Positions 54,698-63,792 of a stretch of 64,000 nt of DNA are shown one piece after another (position 1 is the stretch's first letter; each line of letters begins with the position of its first letter). The position numbers and the translations under genes were made by a program. Source of the stretch: Chitinophaga terrae (ex Kim and Jung 2007) (GTDB lineage Bacteria > Bacteroidota > Bacteroidia > Chitinophagales > Chitinophagaceae); assembly GCF_900107795.1 (NCBI RefSeq), contig NZ_FNRL01000001.1, positions 457,928 through 521,927 on the forward strand, given 5' to 3'. The notes beneath the pieces are model-generated. The model did not search any database, had not been told where the DNA came from, and saw only the letters and a program-made list of their open reading frames with translations.

Positions 54698-56188
54698 TTA
54701 ACGCGGGGGCTGATAGTTCAGGCACCTGAAAACGAGGAATTTCCGCACTACCCTGCCCTGTTGTTTCACCACTATCGGCGGCAGGGGCGTAATATGATCA
54801 AAGAAAGGGTCCAATTCTTCCACGAATTCCATCTCGTCTTTATCATCATCCACATCCGTGAGGGAATTGATGAAGATAGCATTCCGGCCGGCCAGCGCCT
54901 GCAGGTTGGTACCTATAAAATCGAACTGCAACGCGTTTTCGCCGATAATATTCTTTGAATACACCATCTTTCCCAGGTACAGGTTCAGTATGGCGCTGGT
55001 TTTATAATCATCTGCTGAAAAAATAAAGTCGGCAGGGTATTCCTGCTCCAGTTTTTCCACACCCTGTACCAATCCCTTCCATCCTATCATTGTATCATCC
55101 GAATGAATGGGAACGGGGTAAAACAGTACTTCAATAGCCAGAACCAGGTGCACCGCCAGGGCGGAGATCCACTGCCAGCGTAGATGCCTGAACGTTAGCC
55201 AGGCGCTTGCCCAGATCACCCCGGTTATGTAAGCCGGCATCATCCAGTTGATCTTTACCCAGTAGACCGGCGATATGATGAGAAAAAGCAGGAAAATGGG
55301 GAGAAAAAAGCACAGCAGGAATAATTGCCTGGCAGGTATCTTCCCTATTCTCCAACCAAATTTCTTCATCCCTTTATACAGGTAAAAAAACAACGCAAAA
55401 AACAGCACCGGCAACAGCAATGCCGCCTGGTGCCCTATAACTCCAAAAAAATCCAGGGGCCTGAAAGCCCAGTCATCCGCCCGCTCCGACGACTGAAAAC
55501 GGAAAGAGGCCAGTTTATGGTGCACATTCCAGATGATAACCGGGGAAATAGTGACGAGGAACACCAGGATACTGAGATAGAACCAGGGAGATGCCAGCCA
55601 TTTTCTATGCTCCCGGCTCAGCAACAGGAACAATACCGCTCCTCCCGGCAGGAACAAAGCCGTGTATTTGCTGTCGAACGCCAGTCCCATAAGCAGCCCT
55701 GCCAGCAGCCAATACCACTTTTTAGCCTCAAAGACCGCTTTGTACGTGGCGATCAGCGACAGGGTCCAGAAAGCCATCAACGGCACATCCGGGGTAGAAA
55801 CAAGCGATAAAATAGTGATCATCAGCGTTGAGCCCATAAACAGGAGACTGTTCCAGGCTTTCCGCTGCGAAAGGAACAGGGTGCTCAACTTGTAAAATGA
55901 AAGCAGGGTAACAAAAGTGACCAGGCTGTCGGCTAGTTTGATTGCCCATACATGTCTTCCCAACAGGTCCGTAGCCCCCCTCAGCAACAAAGCTATGGCG
56001 GGAGGATGATCGAAATAAGATAAAGCAGGATGCTGCCCGTAAAAATAATAATAGGCATCCTGGGGCATTGGCCCCATAATGCCTATAAAGGATAATCTTA
56101 ACAGCAATATAAAAACAATGGACCAAAAAATCCACTGACTGGTTCGTATATAGGCAGCAAAGCGAAACCCCAAAAATGATTCATTCAT
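54698..56188 (-). CDS. ArnT/PMT-like membrane glycosyltransferase
   Basis: 496 residues with about ten membrane helices. Near the N-terminus MGPMPQDAYYYFYGQHPALSYFDHPPAIAL contains the acidic residue and the DHPP motif typical of the GT39/GT83 (PMT-2) family. These enzymes move a sugar from a polyprenyl-phosphate donor onto protein or lipid at the periplasmic face. The C-terminal part (about 400-496) is soluble. Monocistronic; stop abuts that of the HPP gene (no base between). Confidence 0.9.
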   Translation of the reverse strand: MNESFLGFRFAAYIRTSQWIFWSIVFILLLRLSFIGIMGPMPQDAYYYFYGQHPALSYFDHPPAIALLLRGATDLLGRHVWAIKLADSLVTFVTLLSFYKLSTLFLSQRKAWNSLLFMGSTLMITILSLVSTPDVPLMAFWTLSLIATYKAVFEAKKWYWLLAGLLMGLAFDSKYTALFLPGGAVLFLLLSREHRKWLASPWFYLSILVFLVTISPVIIWNVHHKLASFRFQSSERADDWAFRPLDFFGVIGHQAALLLPVLFFALFFYLYKGMKKFGWRIGKIPARQLFLLCFFLPIFLLFLIISPVYWVKINWMMPAYITGVIWASAWLTFRHLRWQWISALAVHLVLAIEVLFYPVPIHSDDTMIGWKGLVQGVEKLEQEYPADFIFSADDYKTSAILNLYLGKMVYSKNIIGENALQFDFIGTNLQALAGRNAIFINSLTDVDDDKDEMEFVEELDPFFDHITPLPPIVVKQQGRVVRKFLVFRCLNYQPPR

Positions 56189-56489
56189 CTAGTGCGACAG
56201 TTATCGAGTGACTGTTGTACCTCAAGCATTGTGCCGTACAGCCCGGCATCTTAAAGCTATTACTTATAACGGTCAGGACCAACTAAAAGTTGCAACGCCG
56301 GCGAGGCGTTGCAGCATACTCGTATTGGGATTAACGTTAGAGTGATGAAAATAGTACAGGCACTTTGAAAGTCACCGGCTGCAGGAACGATGGCTATAAT
56401 CATCAATATGAGGAAATCTTTTGACAATAGCGGCAAAAGGATGATGGGAGAAAAAAGTTGTAAATTGAAAAAGAACAAAGAAACCCTAC
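56189..56489. other. Divergent gap with one strong hairpin
   Basis: About 300 bases between the glycosyltransferase and the P-type ATPase genes. Only the hairpin at 56291-56313 stands out; no exact -7 box found for either gene. Confidence 0.5.
56291..56313. repeat. Perfect 9-bp hairpin in divergent gap
   Basis: TGCAACGCC (56291-56299) and GGCGTTGCA (56305-56313) around the loop GGCGA. No T-run follows, so an operator or a repeat element is more likely than a terminator. Confidence 0.7.
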
Positions 56490-58997
56490 ATGGCAGCAAA
56501 GATCAATCTACCAGCTGAGATCAAAGGATTGGATAATGCCGCGGTAACTGCCTCCAGGCAGCAATACGGCGCCAATACCCCTCCCAGGCCGCCTGAAAAC
56601 CCTTTCCTGAATGTTATTAAGGAAATACTGGGCGAACCCATGTTATTACTGCTCATCGCGGTAACTATCATTTATTTCATCACCGGCGAGTATGGGGAGG
56701 CTTATTTTATGTTGCTGGCAATAGGCATCGTATCAGGCATATCCTTTTACCAGGATAACCGCAGCCGCAAGGCCCTGGAAGCGCTGGAAAAATTAAATGA
56801 GCCGTTGAGTAAAGTGATCAGGGAAGGAAAGCTGGCAAGCATCCCAACCAGCGAGATCGTATGCGGGGATATGCTGTTGGTTTCTGAAGGCAATACTATC
56901 AATGCCGACGGCCGCGTAGTGTATAGCAACGATTTTACGGTGAATGAATCCGCCCTGACAGGCGAAACATACGCAGTTTCAAAACAGGCTACGGGTGATG
57001 ATTCGGCAGTTTTCAGCGGCACCCTGGTAGTATCGGGCATGGCTATATGCGAAGTGACCAGCGTTGGCGCCCATACGAAGATCGGGCAGCTGGGCGCTGC
57101 AGTGCTTTCTATCAAAGAAGAGCCTACGCTCCTGCAGCAACAGATCACACAATTTGTGAAATGGATGGCATTTGCAGGTGTAGCCGTATTCCTGGCAGTC
57201 TGGATCTACAATTTCATCCTTAGTAAAAATATTACAGACAGCCTGCTGAAAGGACTCACGCTGGCCATGTCTATCCTCCCGGAAGAGATCCCCGTTGCTT
57301 TCACCACTTTCATGGCGCTGGGTTCCAGGCGCCTGATGCAGATGGGCATTATTGTAAAGAAGATCAGGACGGTAGAAGCCCTTGGCAGCGCCACCGTGAT
57401 CTGTACAGATAAAACAGGTACGATCACCGAAAACAAGATGCAGTTGCAGGCTGTGTATTCTTTTGCCGCACGCAAGGCCTACGACGCGGAACACTTCCCC
57501 GCCGACGTAGTCACCGCCGCAATGTGGGCCAGCGAGCCTGTTCCTTTTGATCCTATGGAGAAAACATTGCATGCAGCATACGAACGCCTGGCGGAAAAGG
57601 ATGAGCGCCCGCAATATAAAATGGTGCACGAATACCCGCTGGAAGGCAAACCACCGATGATGACCCATGTGTACGACCACGGTTCCGGCGAAAAACTGGT
57701 TGCCGCGAAAGGCGCGCCGGAAGCGATCTTCCAGGTTTGCGGTTTATCCGCCGGCGAGAGATCGGAAGTGCAGCAACAGGCCGATAAACTGGCAGCAGAA
57801 GGATACAGGGTACTGGGCGTGGCTGCCACTTCCTTGCAGGGCGACAACTATCCCGAAAAACAACAGGACATCGTTTTCTCATTTATTGGCCTGGTTGCTT
57901 TTTACGATCCTCCTAAAACAAACATCAAACAGGTATTCGATCAGTTCTACAATGCCGGCATACGCATCAAGATCATTACAGGCGACAACAGCGTTACAAC
58001 CCGCGCAATAGCGAGGCAGGCGGGGATGCAACAGGCAGATACCGCTGTGGATGGCGACATGCTGGTAAAAATGAACGACGCTGACATGAAACGAACCCTG
58101 GAAAAGGTGAACATTTTCACCCGCATGTTCCCTGAAGCTAAACTGGCGGCTGTTAACGCATTGAAAGAAGATCATGAAATCGTGGCCATGACGGGCGACG
58201 GCGTTAATGACGCACCCGCCCTGAAAGCTGCGCACATAGGGATTGCCATGGGCAAAAAAGGAACGGAGATCGCCAAACAGGCCGCATCTCTGATCCTGGT
58301 GAACGACGATCTTTCAGGGATGGTGGATGCCGTTGCCATGGGCCGGCGGATCTATACCAATATCAAAAAGGCCGTACAGTATATTATTTCTATCCACATC
58401 CCTATTATCCTTACTGTTTCACTCCCGCTATTCCTTGGTTGGGTATACCCCAATATCTTTACGCCGGTACATGTTATTTTCCTGGAAGTGATCATGGGTC
58501 CCACCTGTTCTATTGTATACGAGAACGAACCGATAGAACCCAACGCCATGCAGCAGCCACCAAGGCCGATCACGCAAACATTCCTTTCGTTCAGGGAAAT
58601 GAATATCAGCATAATACAAGGATTAATTATTACGGCAGGCGTACTGTTTGCCTATCAATGGAGCATAGGGGAAGGTTATTCAGAAACAGATACCCGCAGC
58701 ATGACCTTCACTACCCTGGTATTGGCCAACGTGCTGCTGACGCTGGTGAACCGCTCTTTCTATTACTCATTCATCCGCAGTATGCGCAACCATAACAACC
58801 TGATGGTAACAGTGATCGTTCTTACCTTAATTTTACTGGCAATAATGCTGTACTTCCCGCCGGTTACAGCATTCTTCAGTTTAGCGCCATTAGACAAGCA
58901 AGAGCTGCTGGTTTGCGGCACAGTTGCTGCGGTATCCGTACTATGGTTCGAAGTATTTAAAGCGATCCGGAGAAGCAGACATAAAGTAAAAAATTAG
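56490..58997 (+). CDS. Cation-translocating P-type ATPase (P2-type)
   Basis: 835 residues. Cytoplasmic start, N-terminal cation-ATPase domain (LDNAAVTASRQQYGANTPP), actuator with TGE (SALTGETYAV), helix 4 with SILPEEIPVAFTTF, phosphorylation loop DKTGT with Asp307, MTGDGVNDAPALK hinge, and the C-terminal helices (GPTCSIVYENEP). The PEEIP helix and overall order fit a calcium- or similar divalent-cation-transporting P2-type pump; it has no N-terminal metal-binding CxxC, unlike copper pumps. The dehydrogenase gene follows 6 bases after the stop. Confidence 0.93.
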   Translation: MAAKINLPAEIKGLDNAAVTASRQQYGANTPPRPPENPFLNVIKEILGEPMLLLLIAVTIIYFITGEYGEAYFMLLAIGIVSGISFYQDNRSRKALEALEKLNEPLSKVIREGKLASIPTSEIVCGDMLLVSEGNTINADGRVVYSNDFTVNESALTGETYAVSKQATGDDSAVFSGTLVVSGMAICEVTSVGAHTKIGQLGAAVLSIKEEPTLLQQQITQFVKWMAFAGVAVFLAVWIYNFILSKNITDSLLKGLTLAMSILPEEIPVAFTTFMALGSRRLMQMGIIVKKIRTVEALGSATVICTDKTGTITENKMQLQAVYSFAARKAYDAEHFPADVVTAAMWASEPVPFDPMEKTLHAAYERLAEKDERPQYKMVHEYPLEGKPPMMTHVYDHGSGEKLVAAKGAPEAIFQVCGLSAGERSEVQQQADKLAAEGYRVLGVAATSLQGDNYPEKQQDIVFSFIGLVAFYDPPKTNIKQVFDQFYNAGIRIKIITGDNSVTTRAIARQAGMQQADTAVDGDMLVKMNDADMKRTLEKVNIFTRMFPEAKLAAVNALKEDHEIVAMTGDGVNDAPALKAAHIGIAMGKKGTEIAKQAASLILVNDDLSGMVDAVAMGRRIYTNIKKAVQYIISIHIPIILTVSLPLFLGWVYPNIFTPVHVIFLEVIMGPTCSIVYENEPIEPNAMQQPPRPITQTFLSFREMNISIIQGLIITAGVLFAYQWSIGEGYSETDTRSMTFTTLVLANVLLTLVNRSFYYSFIRSMRNHNNLMVTVIVLTLILLAIMLYFPPVTAFFSLAPLDKQELLVCGTVAAVSVLWFEVFKAIRRSRHKVKN

Positions 58998-59003
58998 TTT
59001 GAT

Positions 59004-59978
59004 ATGAAAGTATTTGCAACGAGGATAATCCCGGCAGCAGGCCTGGAATTACTGGAGAAAGCAGGACACACAGTCACTCAATGGACCGAGAACAAAGAAA
59101 TGACGGTTGAAGAACGTATTGCCTACTGCAAAGATCATGATGCGCTGCTGTTTGCAGGAGGCAGGAAAATCGACAGGCCATTGCTGGAAAACTGCCGGCA
59201 CATGAAAGTGGTTAGCCTCTTATCTGTAGGCTATGATAACGTAGATCTCAAAGCCGCAACAGAACTGGGCATCCAGATCACCAATACGCCGGGCGTATTA
59301 AGCAATGCAACAGCAGATACCGCGTTCCTGTTGATGCTGTCTGCCGCCCGCAAAGCATTCTTCCATCATAAGAGGATACTGAACGGCGAATGGAATTTCT
59401 CTACTCCCACCGCTAACCTGGGTGTGGATGTAGAAGGGAAAACGCTGGGCGTCTGGGGACTTGGCAACATCGGGTATGTGATGGCCCAACGGTGCAAGGC
59501 GGCTTTCGGGATGGATATTATTTATCACAACAGGCGCCGGAACGAAAAAGCAGAAAAAGACTTACAGGCCAGGTATGTATCGTTCGATGAACTGTTGCAG
59601 CAGAGCGATGTTCTGAGCGTGCATGTAAACCTGACTGCCGAAACCAGGGATAAATTCAATATGGAAGTTTTCAGGAAGATGAAGCCTACCGCCATCTTTA
59701 TTAACGCAGCAAGAGGAGGCATTCACAATGAGCCCGACCTGGCAGCGGCTATCGAACAAGGGATCATCTGGGGCGCCGGGTTGGATGTTACCAACCCTGA
59801 ACCAATGCAACCGGATAATCCCTTATTGCAAATGCCTACGGTTGCTGTACTGCCGCATATCGGTTCGGCTACGCAGGAAACCAGGAATGCAATGGCAAGA
59901 GTAGCAGCCGAAAATATCATTGCAGCCCTGGCCGGCAAACCGGTATTAAACCCGGTGAACCATCTTTACACTTTGTAA
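59004..59978 (+). CDS. D-2-hydroxyacid (glycerate-type) dehydrogenase
   Basis: 324 residues, NAD(P)-dependent reduction of 2-keto acids such as glyoxylate or hydroxypyruvate. Rossmann motif GVWGLGNIG at about 150, catalytic Arg in NAARGG (about 240), Glu in NPEP (about 269) and His in LPHIGSA (about 288). Six bases after the P-type ATPase, so the pair forms an operon although the functions seem unrelated. Its stop abuts the converging permease. Confidence 0.92.
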   Translation: MKVFATRIIPAAGLELLEKAGHTVTQWTENKEMTVEERIAYCKDHDALLFAGGRKIDRPLLENCRHMKVVSLLSVGYDNVDLKAATELGIQITNTPGVLSNATADTAFLLMLSAARKAFFHHKRILNGEWNFSTPTANLGVDVEGKTLGVWGLGNIGYVMAQRCKAAFGMDIIYHNRRRNEKAEKDLQARYVSFDELLQQSDVLSVHVNLTAETRDKFNMEVFRKMKPTAIFINAARGGIHNEPDLAAAIEQGIIWGAGLDVTNPEPMQPDNPLLQMPTVAVLPHIGSATQETRNAMARVAAENIIAALAGKPVLNPVNHLYTL

Positions 59979-62357
59979 TTATTCGCTCTTCAGGTTATGG
60001 ATAGGGTTCGACAACGCCGCCCTGACTGATTTAACGCCAACGGTAAGTATCACCAGTACAAACGTCAGTAATACCGGCCCAAAGAAGTTGTATGGCCCTA
60101 TCTGTATCTTATAAACGAAATCGTCTAACCACCTGTTCATAAAATAATATGCAGGCGGTATAGCTATCACCAGGGCAACAGATAACAGGTAAATGAATTC
60201 CCGGGCGAAGATCCACAGTATATTATCAACGCCCGCTCCTAATACCTTCCTGATACCTATTTCCTTCTTTTTTCGTATAGCCATGAATGATACCAGGCCG
60301 AATACGCCTATGCAGCCAACCAGGATAGCGAGGAAAGAAAAAACCTGGTTGAACTTCAACAAGGTAATATCCGTACTGTACATGTATTTGATATTCTCAT
60401 CCAGGAAATTGTAGCTATACATTTCATCGGGGTACACTTCTTTCCAAACCTTTTCTACAACTGGCAATACCTGCGTCAGCTGGTAAGGATCTATGCTCAC
60501 CGCGCAGGTATAGTAACTGCTTAGTTTACTGTAAAGACAGGTAGGTAATATCTCGCTATGGAAAGTACCGGCATGAAAATCTTTTACCACCCCGATAATC
60601 TGTGCTGGTTTATTGTTGAGGGCAACTGTTTTTCCAAGCGCCTGTTCAGGAGAAGCGATCTTTACTTTTTTAACGAAGGTTTCGTTTACCAGGATACCAT
60701 TCACAGAATCACCGGCATATAGATTGCGGCCTGCAAGCAGCTGAAGCCCGAAGGTAGAAAGATAGCCGGTATCTGCAGCTTTTACGTTTACTGAAAAAGC
60801 TGATTCCGGCGGTTGGTTATCAAAAGTCACAGAGGTAGAATTGCTGTTTGAAGACATGGGTGCAGCATAACAGGCGCTTACCGACTTCACCCCGCTTAGC
60901 CCTTTCAGTTTATTGCGCAGGGCGGCAACAGCGTTCGCTTTGTCTTTGCCCGGTATATCCAGCAATACGATCCCGGATTGTTTGAAGCCCAGGTCGCCCC
61001 TGATAGCAGATTGCAACTGCCTTGAAATAATAGTGGTACAGCTGATCATGAAAAGTACAATGGCAAACTGGCCTACCACCAACATTCTTCTCATAGAAAA
61101 ACCTCCACTGGCAGGCTGCTGGAAATGCCCCCTCATTACCTGTACCGGTTTAAGCCGTGCCAGGATACTTCCCGGGAAATAACCTACCAGCAGGGATATT
61201 ACCAGTACCATAGCGCTTACAAATAAAACAAAAGGATATTGATATAAAGCTGTAAGGCTGATGGATGTCTGGCAGAAATCATTGAAATAAGGGAAGACAA
61301 GTAATACAACCAGCAGCGACAAGACCACTGCAATAACAGACAACACGAATGCTTCTACGAGGAACTGCCAGCGGATCTGGCTATCGGAACTGCCCAATGC
61401 TTTACGCACCCCTGTTTCTTTCTGGCGGAAGAAGATCTGTGCAGTAGAGAGATTGATAAAGTTAATCGCTGCTGTTAGCAGCAGGAACAGCCCGATCACC
61501 GCCAGTCCCCATAATTGTTTCTTCTCAATATCCCCATCAAACGTAAGGTTAAAATGAATATCTTTTAAGGGTTGCAGTTTTAATTGCAGTGTAGTGTTCT
61601 TATCGGGATTATATTGTTTTACAAACCTTGGGAATTCATTGTCAACAGTTGCCGCCTTCACTCCTTTGTTCAGCAGCACAAAGCATTGTACGCCTCCTGA
61701 AATAGCCGGCCAGCTGCTGTCGCTTGCCATCCATGGCTGATCGGTCTTATAGTTCTCGTAAGATACAAACAGGTCGCGCTGGTTTACCGAGTTAGGCGGG
61801 ATATCCTTGAGTATCCCTGCAATGGTCAGCAGTTTTCCATCTACCATAATATTTTTCCCATAAGCGTCGCCTGCCGGGAATAATCTCCTGGCTTCCTTCT
61901 CAGTGATGGCCACGTTGCCGGGTACACGAAGTACACTGGCATCTCCTTGCAGGAAGGGATAGTTGAAGATAGAGAAGTAAGAAGGTTGTACATAACTGCC
62001 GCTTATGCGGAACTGTTTCTTCTCCAGCCCTTCGCCAATAGTCACGAGTGCATATCCCCTGTCGGCCCGCATTGCTACCTGCTCTGCAAACGGGTAAGCA
62101 TTTTTGAAAGCTTTACCTACAGGCTGCGGTACGCCCTGGTTAAAGCTTTGAACCCCTTCATTCGTTTCAGAAACGATCCTGTAAATACGGTCTTTGTTTG
62201 GATGAAAGTCATCAAAACTCAAATGATAGTGCAGTAAACAAAACAATAACATAGCCCCGGTAAATCCTATCGTTAATCCGCCTACATTGATAATGGCAGA
62301 AGATAAGTTTCTCCGGATGTTCCTTATTGCGGTTTTGAACCAGTTTAATTGTATCAT
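59979..62357 (-). CDS. MacB/FtsX-type ABC transporter permease
   Basis: 792 residues from the ATG giving MIQLNWFKTAIRNIRRN (an ATG six codons upstream is possible). Eight membrane helices arranged as two FtsX units: helix 1 near 25, MacB periplasmic core about 45-250, three helices about 285-420, a second core about 470-660, and three C-terminal helices. The motifs ETGVRKALGSS and EIGIRKVLGAG mark the two FtsX domains. Typical of the Bacteroidetes double permeases, whose ATPase is often elsewhere. Exports lipoproteins, peptides or antibiotics in related systems; substrate unknown. Confidence 0.93.
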   Translation of the reverse strand: MIQLNWFKTAIRNIRRNLSSAIINVGGLTIGFTGAMLLFCLLHYHLSFDDFHPNKDRIYRIVSETNEGVQSFNQGVPQPVGKAFKNAYPFAEQVAMRADRGYALVTIGEGLEKKQFRISGSYVQPSYFSIFNYPFLQGDASVLRVPGNVAITEKEARRLFPAGDAYGKNIMVDGKLLTIAGILKDIPPNSVNQRDLFVSYENYKTDQPWMASDSSWPAISGGVQCFVLLNKGVKAATVDNEFPRFVKQYNPDKNTTLQLKLQPLKDIHFNLTFDGDIEKKQLWGLAVIGLFLLLTAAINFINLSTAQIFFRQKETGVRKALGSSDSQIRWQFLVEAFVLSVIAVVLSLLVVLLVFPYFNDFCQTSISLTALYQYPFVLFVSAMVLVISLLVGYFPGSILARLKPVQVMRGHFQQPASGGFSMRRMLVVGQFAIVLFMISCTTIISRQLQSAIRGDLGFKQSGIVLLDIPGKDKANAVAALRNKLKGLSGVKSVSACYAAPMSSNSNSTSVTFDNQPPESAFSVNVKAADTGYLSTFGLQLLAGRNLYAGDSVNGILVNETFVKKVKIASPEQALGKTVALNNKPAQIIGVVKDFHAGTFHSEILPTCLYSKLSSYYTCAVSIDPYQLTQVLPVVEKVWKEVYPDEMYSYNFLDENIKYMYSTDITLLKFNQVFSFLAILVGCIGVFGLVSFMAIRKKKEIGIRKVLGAGVDNILWIFAREFIYLLSVALVIAIPPAYYFMNRWLDDFVYKIQIGPYNFFGPVLLTFVLVILTVGVKSVRAALSNPIHNLKSE

Positions 62358-62520
62358 CGGTAAGAGAATAAGCAAGTGGCGTCAAAAAAATAATGCCAAA
62401 GAACAGCATACAGTCGGGTGCGGAAGTTCCCCAAAAGAGCCATGTACTTATCCGTCCGTAAACGGACACCCGGCATTCGCAAGTGAACACTTTTCGTTAA
62501 CTTTAGTAAAAGCCGGCACC

Positions 62521-63029
62521 ATGAAAAAAGTTGCTATCCTTGGCGGTAAACGCATTCCATTTGTTAAGTCGTTCAAAGAATATAATCATATCAGCAACCA
62601 GGAATTGCTGGCTCCCTGCCTTGATGCGCTGATCAGGCAATTTAACCTGGAAGGCAAACGGATAGGCGAAGTAGCGCTGGGCGCTTTGCTGAACCGGCCT
62701 ACCGACTGGAATTTTTCAAGAAATTGCAGGATTTCGACTTTTATGAAATCCATGAAGCATTCAGCGGCCAGGTGCTTTGTACGCTCAAAGCCTGGGAAGA
62801 TGCAGACTATTGCAGGAAACTGGGTTGGGATAAACCCCTGGGAAGTATCGACAGGAGCCGGCTGAATGTAAAGGGAGGAAGTGTGGCGATCGGCCACCCG
62901 TTTGCAGCAACAGGCGCCCGGATAGTAGCACAGGCGGCAAAACTCCTGGAAGAAAAAGGCTCCGGCCGCGTCCTGATCTCCATTTGCACAGCCGGAGGAA
63001 TGGGCGTAACCGCCATTCTTGAAAAATAG
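62521..63029 (+). pseudogene. Thiolase (acetyl-CoA C-acyltransferase) remnant with internal deletion
   Basis: Begins MKKVAILGGKRIPFVKS, thiolase N-terminus, to PTDWNFSR (residue about 66), then continues in another frame as KLQDFDFYEIHEAFSGQV to the C-terminus (VAIGHPFAATGARI with the catalytic His and ICTAGGMGV with the catalytic Cys). Intact family members are about 430 residues; only about 170 remain, so roughly 260 residues including the active-site Cys of the N-terminal half are missing. The joint falls at TTTTTCAAGA (62712-62721), which could be read in both parent frames. Dead gene. Confidence 0.85.
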
Positions 63030-63030
63030 T

Positions 63031-63747
63031 TTATTTCAATTCAGACAACCAGGTAACCAGGTCTACCAGTTCCTGCTGCGGCATTGCCGTTGCCAGCCCT
63101 GTAGGCATCAGCGAATGCTGGTAAGGTTCCTTTGTAAGGATATTATTCTTTTGCACCTTCACTCCCTGACCGCCGGCCGTTCTCACATCTACTTCGTTGT
63201 TCGTTGTTCCTGCAATGTATCCCAGTACCTTGGTGCCATCTTTCAGGGTAAAAAGGTAACCTTCAAAACCGAAGCTGATACCGGCATCTGGATTAATAAT
63301 TGCGTCATAGATCGCACTTTTGGTAAGCTTCGCACCAATTTCAGATAGGCCAGGTCCAAAGTCCACCCCCGTTCCTTTAGCAGTATGGCAGGTGGCGCAG
63401 TAGGTACTGAACACCTTCTTCCCATTACTGCTGTTACCAGGCAGTTTCACCAGTTCTGTAACCGGCGGAAGCGAATGCGCAGTTTTCTCCGGCTCATAAT
63501 AAGCTACTGCTTTTGCCTTGATATCCTGCCGCCAGGCATGGGTAAGAACAACCCTGGCCACAGTATCCAGGTCGGCCGGCAATACTTTCTTCTCTACCAT
63601 CTCCCATAATTCTTCATACCCATCCCAACCTTTGCCCAGGTTGCGGGTAGCTTCCTGTCTTAACGCCAGCGTGTATTTTTTATCATTATTGTCCGACAAA
63701 AATCGGGTTAAAAATGGCTGTAATCCCTTTCTGATAAGGATTACAGC
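63031..63747 (-). pseudogene. 5'-truncated c-type cytochrome (PVC-type large haem protein)
   Basis: About 220 residues after an internal TTG at 63699, the frame being open to a stop at 63748-63750. Contains a helical HEAT-like part (LRQEATRNLGKGW), then one haem site CATCH preceded by GKKVFSTY and followed by GPGLSEIG, and the ending EGYLFTLKDG with PQQELVDLVTWLS. This is the C-terminal part of the large periplasmic haem-dehydrogenase proteins, which run to 800 or more residues with an export signal. Here there is no signal peptide and no ATG, and an insertion element lies immediately upstream, so the gene is most likely interrupted. Confidence 0.7.
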
Positions 63748-63748
63748 C
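63716..63748 (-). terminator. Hairpin after the IS4-type transposase gene
   Basis: GGCTGTAATCC (63716-63726) pairs perfectly over 11 bp with GGATTACAGCC (63738-63748) around an 11-base loop; on the minus strand it is followed by ATTTTTAACCC. A second stem GGGGA-AGC-TCCCC (63773-63785) lies between it and the transposase stop. The pair may insulate the element from the host gene. Confidence 0.7.
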
Positions 63749-63792
63749 TAAAATTTGATTGTTTCAAAATGGGGGGAAGCTCCCCTCCTTTA

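Noticed and set aside
62287..62865. Single 192-residue plus-strand open frame over the thiolase start
   Set aside because: Its first 78 residues are antisense to the permease gene's start and its last part is out of frame with the thiolase C-terminus.
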